10,708 nucleotides of DNA from JARRLC01 sp050290865 (lineage in GTDB: Bacteria > Pseudomonadota > Alphaproteobacteria > Rhizobiales > Rhodomicrobiaceae): NCBI GenBank assembly GCA_050290865.1, contig JBNKIW010000071.1, positions 1-10,708 on the forward strand, read 5' to 3'. Positions within the stretch are counted from its first letter, which is position 1; every line of letters begins with the position of its first letter. A model generated the notes under the pieces. That model worked only from the letters and a program-made list of their open reading frames with translations, ran no database searches and was not told the DNA's origin. The position numbers and the translations under genes are program-made. Shown piece after piece: positions 1-5,306 of this stretch.

Positions 1-93
1 GCAGAAGCCGGTTTCGGCAGAATGGAACGTGACGCGCTCGACCAGCCCTGAGAGCGGCTCGCGGTTCTGGTGTTGGCGCTGGTCGCGGTCCAT
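1..93 (-). CDS. RecD-like (RecD2 type) ATP-dependent DNA helicase, N-terminal fragment
   Basis: The gene reads leftward out of the window and only about 31 residues are visible. They contain REPLSGLVERVTFHSAETGF, which matches the start of the N-terminal OB-like domain of RecD2-type SF1B helicases as I remember it (typically LSGLVERVTFHNxENGFCVLR). The family unwinds DNA 5' to 3' in repair, but the helicase motifs lie outside the window, so the function rests on this short match. I chose the ATG at 93-91, which has a weak AGG about four bases upstream. The same frame stays open upstream to at least position 258, so a longer N-terminus from a GTG or TTG cannot be excluded. It is divergent from the gene at 293. 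Confidence 0.65.
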   Translation of the reverse strand, partial: MDRDQRQHQNREPLSGLVERVTFHSAETGFC

Positions 94-280
94 GTCCTGT
101 TTCCGGTTCGAGCCATGGCCGTGCGGCGCGAGTCGCGGCGGCTCGAACGCCGTGATGATACCGGGGATACCGTCACTTGTCCGCAGCACAAGGTCATCAA
201 GTGATCCGTGGGCCACAAAGAAAAGTGGGCAATTGCGGTGGCAGGAGGCGTACTGTCTCGCCACCCGTCCGGGGCTGTCC

Positions 281-286
281 TATACT
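281..286 (+). promoter_or_regulatory. Candidate -10 box just before the DUF1186 gene
   Basis: TATACT lies six bases before the ATG at 293, so transcription from it would begin at or next to the start codon. There is no clear -35 hexamer at the right distance and no Shine-Dalgarno sequence between the box and the ATG. An AGGAGG at 243-248 is about 45 bases too far upstream to serve this start. The match could be chance. Confidence 0.3.
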
Positions 287-292
287 CGGCCG

Positions 293-1765
293 ATGATACT
301 CGATGAAATCACTGCTGCGCTGAGGACGGGCCAGGATACAGCCGCGCTGACGGCCGGTGTCGCGCATGCCAGCGAACTGGCGCCCGTGGTCTACGCGATT
401 GCCGACAAGTTCTGCCAGGGCATCTATCTGCTTCCAGACGATAATGAGCTGCTTTTCAACGGCCTGCACATTCTCGCCGCCGCCAGACATTCCGGTCTCT
501 GCGACCACCTGCTCGATATCGCGCAACAACCGGCGAGCCAACTCGATACGCTGTTTCCGGATCATGCCACGGAAAGCCTGGTGCGTTTGCTGCTGAGCGT
601 CTGGGATCGCAGCCCCGACGATCTGTTCGACTTGATCGAGCATGCCGATATGGCCCCTCAGGTCAAATGTGCACTCTATGAAGTGCTGGCGCGGCTGACC
701 TTCGACGGCCGGATAGCACGTGAAGAGACGGCCTGCTTCCTGGCCCGCATCGAGCGGGACGACCTGATCGAAGACGGCGATATGGAGTGGTGGGGTTGGG
801 AGCAGGCAGTTGTCAAGCTGGGGCTCGTCGAGCTTGAAGGAGCGCTGCGCCGGGTGTGGTCGAAGCTAATCTATGAGCTCCATGAGGAGGCCGATCACAA
901 CGCCATGCTCGACAGGCTGAAGCTTGCGGCAGCCGACCTGTCGGATCCCCGTCTGTTCGACGAGGAGGAGATGCGGGCCATCGACGATCCCGTCGAAGGT
1001 GTCGCCTGGGTCGAGCGGCGGGCGGCGATGATGGCCGAGTGGGCGGCCGAGCGCGGCGATGACAAGGAAATCGATGATGATGCCGCCAAGGCGGTCCGTC
1101 TGACCGACGATGAACGACAATGGCTGGCGGGCTTTCTATCCTGCTCCCAGGTGCCCGACGGGACGATGTCGCTCGAAATGCTTGACGGCTTCTTCACCGC
1201 CCTCGTCATCGGTCCCGACTTGGTCATGCCGTCTGACTATCTGTCCTGGATTTGGGGTGACGACGATGAGGAGCCGAACTGGGACAGCCCGGAACAGGCC
1301 GAGCATGTGTTCGGCCTGCTGGCGAAGCACTGGAACGCCATCGCCGAACGCAGGCTCGCCGATGGCGAACACCGGCCGATCATCGATACTTTCGGCATAG
1401 CAATGCCGGGTGAGGAATGGGCGGATGGTTTCGTGGCCGGCATGGGGATGGCCGAGGATGCCTGGGACCAGATGATCGACAACCGGCAAACCGGCGAAAT
1501 CATCCTGCCAATCATGGCATTGTGCAGCGACCTCCCGGAAGCGGTTCAGGAGAAACTCACGGACGAGACGCGCGCGGCAATCGTCGATCACCTGCCTGAG
1601 ATGGTACAGATGATCGCCGCCTATTGGCGAGGTCAGGACCAGGGGCTTCCGCGAGGTGAACCAATTCGGTCAGCCAAGGTCGGGCGCAATGAGCCTTGCC
1701 CCTGCGGTTCCGGTAAGAAGTTCAAGAAATGCTGCGGCGCGGCAACGCCGCCAACCGTGCATTGA
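293..1765 (+). CDS. DUF1186 / YecA (UPF0149) / SEC-C zinc-motif protein
   Basis: 490 residues, probably cytoplasmic, very acidic, with no signal peptide or membrane segment. Residues 1 to about 260 are helical and look like DUF1186 (MILDEITAALR at the start). Residues about 270-445 look like a YecA/YgfB (UPF0149) domain, with WLAGFLSCSQVPDG and MLDGFFTALVIGPDLVMPSD. The C-terminus is a SEC-C zinc motif, GRNEPCPCGSGKKFKKCCG, with Cys469, Cys471, Cys480 and Cys481 in CxC-x8-CC spacing; this motif is shared with the SecA tail and binds zinc. The exact role of such proteins is unknown. The frame is open back to position 29, but those extra 88 codons read like non-coding sequence and overlap the divergent helicase, so I start at the ATG at 293. 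That start lacks a Shine-Dalgarno sequence. Confidence 0.85.
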   Translation: MILDEITAALRTGQDTAALTAGVAHASELAPVVYAIADKFCQGIYLLPDDNELLFNGLHILAAARHSGLCDHLLDIAQQPASQLDTLFPDHATESLVRLLLSVWDRSPDDLFDLIEHADMAPQVKCALYEVLARLTFDGRIAREETACFLARIERDDLIEDGDMEWWGWEQAVVKLGLVELEGALRRVWSKLIYELHEEADHNAMLDRLKLAAADLSDPRLFDEEEMRAIDDPVEGVAWVERRAAMMAEWAAERGDDKEIDDDAAKAVRLTDDERQWLAGFLSCSQVPDGTMSLEMLDGFFTALVIGPDLVMPSDYLSWIWGDDDEEPNWDSPEQAEHVFGLLAKHWNAIAERRLADGEHRPIIDTFGIAMPGEEWADGFVAGMGMAEDAWDQMIDNRQTGEIILPIMALCSDLPEAVQEKLTDETRAAIVDHLPEMVQMIAAYWRGQDQGLPRGEPIRSAKVGRNEPCPCGSGKKFKKCCGAATPPTVH

Positions 1766-1833
1766 ACGGCGTGTACATCACAAATGATGGAGGCCGTTTG
1801 CTTCGGCTGTTGAGTGCAAAGGAGACATCCAGC

Positions 1834-1840
1834 GGAAGGA
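1834..1840 (+). promoter_or_regulatory. Ribosome-binding site that decides the PAQR start
   Basis: GGAAGGA nine bases before a TTG at 1850. The alternative GTG at 1814 has no such site before it, and the AAAGGAGA at 1818-1825 lies downstream of that GTG. This favours the TTG at 1850. Confidence 0.55.
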
Positions 1841-1849
1841 TCAGCGGCA

Positions 1850-2485
1850 TTGTTCCCCGAATACAGCAAATACGAGCGTATCGCGGATAATTGCATTCAT
1901 GTCGTCGGCACATCGCTCAGCACAGCCGTCACGGCGGGGCTCATGGTTATGGCGGCCCTTCACCTTTCCACGCTCCATGTCGCTGCGCTGGGTGTCTACT
2001 GCTTCGGAATGGTGAGCATGTTCGTCAGTTCGTCCTGCTACAACATGATGCACTCGCACCGTTGGCGCGAGTATCTCCGCCGGATCGATCACGCCGCCAT
2101 TTTCGTTATGATCGCCGGAAGCTACACGCCGTTCACGCTCCTCAAGATTGGCGGCCTCGCCGGCTATGGGCTGCTGGTCGCCGTCTGGGCTGTCGCCATT
2201 TCCGGTGTCATCCTGAAGCTCAGCTTTCCCCGCCGTTTCGGGCGGCTCGCCGTGGCGCTGTATCTGGCGCAGGGCTGGGCCATCGTCGTGGCGCTAAATC
2301 CGTTGCTTGCTTCGGTTTCCGCGCGGGCGCTGACGCTTCTGGTCTTGGGGGGGCTGTATAGCGTGGGCGTCATATTCCATTTGTGGGAGAAACTGAAGTT
2401 TCATAACGCCATCTGGCATGGTTTTGTGCTCGTGGCGGCGGCCTGCCATTTCGGCGCAGTTTGCGACACCGTATTTCTGAATTGA
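1850..2485 (+). CDS. PAQR / hemolysin III family integral membrane protein
   Basis: 211 residues from a TTG start (MFPEYSKYERIADNCIHVVG), or 223 from the GTG at 1814. Both lengths suit the family. About seven hydrophobic segments are visible, for example LMVMAALHLSTLHVAALGVY and GGLYSVGVIFHLW. The family signatures are present: DHAAIFVMIAGSYTPF at residues 80-95 and a C-terminal HNAIWHGFVLVAAACHF with His185, His190 and His200, where relatives bind a metal ion. The usual SxxYH motif after the second segment appears here as SSSCYNMMH, with Asn after the Tyr, a form I associate with an alphaproteobacterial subgroup. The substrate and physiological role of bacterial members are not settled, and the 'hemolysin' name is historical. 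It stands alone, 84 bases after the DUF1186 gene. Confidence 0.85.
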   Translation: MFPEYSKYERIADNCIHVVGTSLSTAVTAGLMVMAALHLSTLHVAALGVYCFGMVSMFVSSSCYNMMHSHRWREYLRRIDHAAIFVMIAGSYTPFTLLKIGGLAGYGLLVAVWAVAISGVILKLSFPRRFGRLAVALYLAQGWAIVVALNPLLASVSARALTLLVLGGLYSVGVIFHLWEKLKFHNAIWHGFVLVAAACHFGAVCDTVFLN

Positions 2486-2841
2486 CGCGGCGCGACGCAT
2501 TGCGCCGGAGCTTCGTGGATTGCGTAAGAGCCTCGCGCCCCTGGCCCCGCCGCGCCGTGTGCCGTCCGCGGAAGGGCCGTGCCGAACGACATCCGGTCGA
2601 AAGCCTATTCACAGACGGTACAGGCCGAAACCCGCCGCTGAAGATGCGCCGTATCGTTGTCGATGTGCCTGTATGAGCGGCCATTCGTGCAGGCGTGCCG
2701 CCGACCGATGTGTTGGCCACACACCGTGCCCTCGGTGCGTCTCAGCTGACCTAATTCCGACCTTCGTGAACAACAAACGCGTCTATTGTACGCTATTCGA
2801 ATGCGATAGCCGTGATGTTGCGCCGCTGACACAAGCAGCAG
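2486..2841. other. Sparse stretch after the PAQR gene
   Basis: No gene here has a convincing start and ribosome-binding site. The only protein-like signal is the zinc-ribbon-like frame listed at 2673-2852. I saw no clear terminator after the PAQR stop: no stem followed by a T run. Confidence 0.5.
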
Positions 2842-2852
2842 TCAGGGCTTGA
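2673..2852 (+). pseudogene. Degenerate zinc-ribbon-like small reading frame
   Basis: 59 codons from an ATG with no Shine-Dalgarno sequence before it. The middle looks like a two-knuckle zinc ribbon: TPCPRCVSADLIPTFVNNKR followed by VYCTLFEC. Cys19 and Cys22 form the first CxxC. Cys44 would open the second knuckle, but its partner three residues later is Arg47, coded CGT, one transition away from the Cys codon TGT. The Gly normally found after the first knuckle is Val. The frame also continues open upstream to 2520 with low-complexity Pro/Arg-rich sequence. I read it as a decayed or fragmentary zinc-ribbon gene, but it could be a fortuitous frame. Its stop overlaps the convergent minus-strand gene by 11 bases. 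Confidence 0.3.
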
Positions 2853-3045
2853 AGATCAGATCCGAGGCTGTCGGTACGATGCGTGTCAGGGTGAATTCCG
2901 GGACGGCGCGTTCGAAGGCTTCGGAATTGCCGCGGATGCGGTAACTGCGGACCGCATGGGCGTTTTCTACCGGCATAACCTTGATTATCTTGCACTGAAT
3001 GACTTTGTCGGCAAGTTTCCCTTCGTAGGAGACGGAGTCGCCCAC
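2842..3045 (-). CDS. Small conserved hypothetical protein, probably missing its native start
   Basis: 67 codons from a GTG, beginning VGDSVSYEGKLADKVIQC and including VRSYRIRG and FERAVPEFTLTRI. It resembles short rhizobial hypothetical proteins that open with FxVGDxVxYxG, a small beta-barrel-like start; I know of no function. The GTG at 3045 has no good ribosome-binding site and is preceded in frame by TCA, TTT, AAC and then a stop. An ATG at 3062-3060 does have a good site, AAGGA at 3076-3072 with nine-base spacing. It reads MSKTF before running out of frame into a stop 26 codons on. One extra T in the T run at 3048-3050 would join the two as MSKTFSVGDSVSYEG. So this is either a frameshifted pseudogene, a sequencing error, or a gene now starting at GTG. 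Confidence 0.5.
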   Translation of the reverse strand: MGDSVSYEGKLADKVIQCKIIKVMPVENAHAVRSYRIRGNSEAFERAVPEFTLTRIVPTASDLIFKP

Positions 3046-3055
3046 TGAAAAGTTT

Positions 3056-3080
3056 TACTCATTCTCTGATTTCCTTGCAT
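3056..3080 (+). repeat. Copy 1 of a 24-25 base direct repeat
   Basis: Starts with TACTCATTCTC, identical to 3459-3469, then a shared GATTT and CTTG. On the minus strand it covers the ribosome-binding site and ATG of the small gene ending at 2842. On the plus strand it ends in TTGCAT with TATTAT at 3096-3101, which resembles promoter hexamers at a short 15-base spacing. Confidence 0.45.
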
Positions 3081-3477
3081 GTAATTCGAGGCATCTATTA
3101 TCTACACTCGCCGCACTCGCTTGAATGCCCGGAGCAACGTCGTGTGGAGCTGCGTATGCTGTGATCTTATAGTGAAACACTGCGATCAGAGCCGAAGAAA
3201 GGACGGATTTGTTCATGCGTCCACGCCGGCACCCGGTATCGCAAAGCGAGGGAGCATTCTCTCAATGCCATGAAACATTTATATAAGCCTCTAGCTCCAA
3301 AATAGCAAGAAACACACATTTAAAATATTCTCGCTCCGCAGCGTATTGCTAATTCGTGGTGCCGTTCAAACTTGGCGTCAGCGAATGCATGTGCCCAAAA
3401 GTCGAGGATGCACCCCGTTGATATTTTACGGCATCGCCAAAATTACCAGAAATAATTGTACTCATTCTCGATTTTTC
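3063..3477. other. AT-richer intergenic stretch upstream of the groES promoter
   Basis: Clearly poorer in G+C than the flanking genes, especially 3270-3340. I see no long frame. Two very short ones exist: a 23-codon plus frame from an ATG near 3215 after an AAAGGA, and the minus frame listed at 3349-3465. No tRNA or recognisable small RNA was seen. It may be the remains of a junction, or an upstream regulatory region. Confidence 0.45.
3349..3465 (-). CDS. Very short minus-strand frame related at its 5' end to the gene at 2842-3045
   Basis: 38 codons (MSTIISGNFGDAVKYQRG at the start) from an ATG at 3465-3463. The ATG and the purine-rich bases before it lie in copy 2 of the direct repeat. The first codons align loosely with the reconstructed start of the neighbouring gene: MSK-TFS-VGDSVSYEG against MST-IISGNFGDAVKYQRG, sharing a GDxVxY core. 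The rest does not align. It could be a truncated paralogue or a chance frame; I do not claim it is expressed. Confidence 0.2.
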   Translation of the reverse strand: MSTIISGNFGDAVKYQRGASSTFGHMHSLTPSLNGTTN

Positions 3478-3483
3478 TTGACA
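3459..3483 (+). repeat. Copy 2 of a 24-25 base direct repeat
   Basis: TACTCATTCTC followed by GATTT and CTTGACA, matching 3056-3080 with small gaps. Its right end is the -35 box of the groES promoter. Confidence 0.45.
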
Positions 3484-3508
3484 CTTTCCGATCTTCGGCG
3501 GCTATTCA
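3478..3508 (+). promoter_or_regulatory. Promoter of the groES operon
   Basis: A perfect TTGACA at 3478-3483 (CTTGAC from 3477) is followed 17-19 bases on by GCTATTCA (3501-3508). The -35 is a sigma-70 consensus. CTTGAC with a CYTATnT-like -10 also resembles alphaproteobacterial heat-shock (sigma-32) promoters, but the -10 matches neither well enough to decide. The position is supported by the CIRCE operator just downstream, where transcription would begin. Confidence 0.55.
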
Positions 3509-3518
3509 CAAAGACCGT

Positions 3519-3545
3519 TTGGCACACACGCACTGCGAGTGCCAA
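3519..3545 (+). promoter_or_regulatory. CIRCE operator (HrcA binding site)
   Basis: Left arm TTGGCACAC (3519-3527), exactly nine bases of spacer, right arm GAGTGCCAA (3537-3545). Against the CIRCE consensus (TTAGCACTC, N9, GAGTGCTAA) the arms match at 7 of 9 and 8 of 9 positions, and the outer seven bases of each arm are perfectly complementary. It lies 11 bases after the putative -10 and about 114 bases before the groES ATG, a usual CIRCE position. CIRCE binds the HrcA repressor, which loses activity on heat shock, so the genes below should be heat-inducible. Confidence 0.82.
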
Positions 3546-3658
3546 CGCCGATTTCCCGCGATACCCGTGTGATCGCGGCACACCAACAACGTCGCAACAA
3601 GACACCCCAGGCGCCCGCCCCCTTCCCGCGCGGGCCACACGGCATTGGAGCCAGCACC

Positions 3659-3967
3659 ATGACATTTCGTCCCCTCCATGACCGCGTGGCCATCAAGCGG
3701 CTTGATGCGGAGAGCACGACCAGCGGCGGCATCATCATTCCCGACACCGCAAGCGAAGAGCCGCAGCAACGCGAAGTCGTCGCTCTCGGCGCCGGTTTGC
3801 GCGACGAGAACGGAACCATTGCAGCGCTGGACGTAAAGAAGGGCGACCGGGTGCTGTTTGGCAAATGGTCCGGGACCGAGGTCAAGATCGACGGCACCGG
3901 CCTCCTCATCATGAAGGAGAGCGACATCTTCGGTGTCCTCACAGCTTACGCGCCCCGATTTCAGTAA
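3659..3967 (+). CDS. groES: Co-chaperonin GroES (Hsp10)
   Basis: 102 residues, a normal length for GroES, the heptameric lid that caps GroEL and closes the folding chamber. The start MTFRPLHDRVAIKR is typical. The mobile loop that docks on GroEL is intact (SGGIIIPDT, residues 22-30, with the hydrophobic III tripeptide). The roof and core follow with VVALGAGLRDENG and DVKKGDRVLFGKWSGTEVKI. The tail FGVLTAYAPRFQ is a little longer than usual. GGAG lies eight bases before the ATG. It is the first gene after the CIRCE site, and mini-groEL follows after 17 bases. As the partner next door lacks the apical domain that GroES binds, this GroES would have to work with a full-length GroEL encoded elsewhere, or with something else. 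Confidence 0.93.
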   Translation: MTFRPLHDRVAIKRLDAESTTSGGIIIPDTASEEPQQREVVALGAGLRDENGTIAALDVKKGDRVLFGKWSGTEVKIDGTGLLIMKESDIFGVLTAYAPRFQ

Positions 3968-3984
3968 CGCGACGGAGACTCCCC

Positions 3985-4443
3985 ATGGCTGCCAAGGAAG
4001 TTCGCTTTTCCACCGATGCCCGCGACCGCATGTGGCGGGGCGTCGACATCCTCGCCAACGCGGTGAAAATCACCCTCGGGCCGAAGGGACGCAACGTCAT
4101 CATCGACAAGTCGTTCGGCGCTCCGCGCACCACCAAGGACGGCGTCACCGTTGCCCGCGAAATCGAGCTTGAAGACCGCTTCGAGAATATGGGCGCACAA
4201 CTCGTCCGCGAGGTGGCGCCGAAAACCAACGAGATGGCCGGTGACGGCACCACTACGGCAACCGTTCTCGCCCATGCCATTCTGCGGGAAGGTATGAAGG
4301 CGGTCGCCGCTGGCATGAACCCGATGGACCTTAAGCGCGGCATCGAGAAGGCTGTGGCGCAGGTCGTCGAGGAGATCAAAAAGAAGTCGAAGAAGCGCGA
4401 CGGCGATCACGCCCAGCCGGGCATGGGCGCGAGCATGATGTAG
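3985..4443 (+). CDS. Mini-GroEL: N-terminal equatorial segment of GroEL with a GroEL-like tail
   Basis: 152 residues against about 545 for GroEL. Residues 1 to about 137 are an excellent GroEL N-terminus: KITLGPKGRNVIIDKSFG (28-45), TKDGVTVAREIELEDRFENM (50-69) and the nucleotide-binding GDGTTTATVLAHAIL (86-100). Similarity stops at EEIKKKSKK, the boundary between the first equatorial segment and the intermediate domain. The last 15 residues, RDGDHAQPGMGASMM, resemble the charged plus Gly/Met-rich tail that ends normal GroEL. The intermediate and apical domains and the second equatorial half are absent, including the catalytic Asp near residue 398, so ATP hydrolysis and GroES docking are not expected. 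No other GroEL piece follows in the 54 bases before the next gene. The frame is clean and the start is conventional (ATG preceded by GGAG). It could be an in-frame deletion relic or a repurposed small protein; I favour the latter because operon and frame are intact. Confidence 0.85.
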   Translation: MAAKEVRFSTDARDRMWRGVDILANAVKITLGPKGRNVIIDKSFGAPRTTKDGVTVAREIELEDRFENMGAQLVREVAPKTNEMAGDGTTTATVLAHAILREGMKAVAAGMNPMDLKRGIEKAVAQVVEEIKKKSKKRDGDHAQPGMGASMM

Positions 4444-4497
4444 CACGGATCCGCACGGGCACCGCCGCAACATAAAGCTAACGAATAGGAGAGCCCC

Positions 4498-4635
4498 ATG
4501 GCCAAAGGCCAGAAACGCAGCAATCGCGAAGTTCGCAAACCGAAAGCCAAGAAAAAGCCCGAAGCTCCCACATCAACGACATTGTTGACCAAAGGCATGA
4601 CGAGTGCCGCCAACATGCCCAAGGGAAAAAGCTGA
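4498..4635 (+). CDS. Small basic conserved hypothetical protein (45 aa)
   Basis: It begins MAKGQKRSNREVRKPKAKKK and ends NMPKGKS. Ten Lys and three Arg stand against two Glu, so it is strongly basic and probably disordered. Short proteins with this MxKGQxRSNRExKKPK start are widespread in proteobacteria as hypotheticals; I know of no demonstrated function. The start is well supported by AGGAG six bases before the ATG. It lies 54 bases after mini-groEL and 12 before the next gene, inside the operon. A nucleic-acid- or ribosome-binding role would suit its charge, but that is inference. Confidence 0.75.
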   Translation: MAKGQKRSNREVRKPKAKKKPEAPTSTTLLTKGMTSAANMPKGKS

Positions 4636-4647
4636 GGCGCGGGGATC

Positions 4648-4908
4648 ATGGCCGTTCGGACTACGGATACGACGGTCACGTTCAGGCGCCCGTTCATGCT
4701 GGACGCCTTCGACAATCCGCAACCAGCGGGCACCGACCGGGTTATCATCGAAGAGGAGCCGATCGAGGGGCTGACGTTCCTCGCTTACCGTCGCAAGTCG
4801 ACGATGCTGCACATCCCCATCGCTCAGGGTTCCACATCCCTCGGCGAAGTGTACTTCGTGACGGCGTCGGCACTCGCCGCTGCCCTGGAGGCGGATGCGC
4901 GGGATTAA
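4648..4908 (+). CDS. Conserved hypothetical protein (86 aa)
   Basis: 86 residues with no signal peptide or membrane segment, and a mixed beta-like pattern: VTFRRPFMLDAF, then PQPAGTDRVIIEEEPIEGL, then TFLAYRRKSTMLHIP, then a helix-like ASALAAALEADARD at the end. I recognise it as a small hypothetical type seen in rhizobia (PQPAGTYxxxxDEE and FxAYRR), without a known function. A GGGG precedes the ATG by three bases, a weak and close ribosome-binding site, so translation may be coupled to the gene 12 bases upstream. The next gene starts after 30 bases. Confidence 0.8.
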   Translation: MAVRTTDTTVTFRRPFMLDAFDNPQPAGTDRVIIEEEPIEGLTFLAYRRKSTMLHIPIAQGSTSLGEVYFVTASALAAALEADARD

Positions 4909-4938
4909 CACGAGCCCCCACGGCTCAAGGAGACAATC

Positions 4939-5262
4939 ATGCGCTACATAGGAGGCATATCAGGAACTGGCACGCTCAAATGCGGCGGCGAAGACGTCGC
5001 CCGCGTGTCATACGAACTGGATGGCTTCCACGTGGAGCCGAATGGCATTACCCGGTCGGGCGAACTGCGCGTTGACGCCGAGGCCCTCAAAGGCGTGTTT
5101 GGCCGCAAGGGCGTTCAGCTCGTCACCGAAGAGGGCCGCATCTTCGATCTGACATTTTCCGACAAGGAACTTCGTCCCGATTGCGATGCCGCGCACGTGG
5201 ACGCAACCGACGAAGGCGAGATGGCGCCGCTGTCCCCGCGCCGCGCCTGGCGGCACCACTGA
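4939..5262 (+). CDS. Conserved hypothetical protein (107 aa)
   Basis: It begins MRYIGGISGTGTLKCGGEDV and contains VSYELDGFHVEPNG, SGELRVDAEALKGVFGRKGV and FDLTFSDKEL. The alternation of short beta-like segments suggests a small beta-rich domain. I recognise the start (GGIxGTGTLxCxG) as that of a hypothetical family in Hyphomicrobiales, with no known function. The last 15 or so residues (PLSPRRAWRHH) are irregular and probably flexible. AAGGAG lies six bases before the ATG. It sits 44 bases ahead of manA. Confidence 0.82.
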   Translation: MRYIGGISGTGTLKCGGEDVARVSYELDGFHVEPNGITRSGELRVDAEALKGVFGRKGVQLVTEEGRIFDLTFSDKELRPDCDAAHVDATDEGEMAPLSPRRAWRHH

Positions 5263-5306
5263 CCGCGCCGCCCGTCTGAACGCTGCCAACCCGGAGGTAA
5301 CCACCC

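Noticed and set aside
29..292. 88-codon N-terminal extension of the DUF1186 protein
   Set aside because: The residues are low-complexity and Ser/Arg/Pro-rich, no ribosome-binding site supports the upstream ATG, and it overlaps the divergent RecD-like gene whose frame reads as real protein.
3043..3062. Programmed ribosomal frameshift in the small minus-strand gene
   Set aside because: The sequence at the shift point is not an X XXY YYZ slippery heptamer and no stimulatory structure is evident; a one-base deletion explains it more simply.
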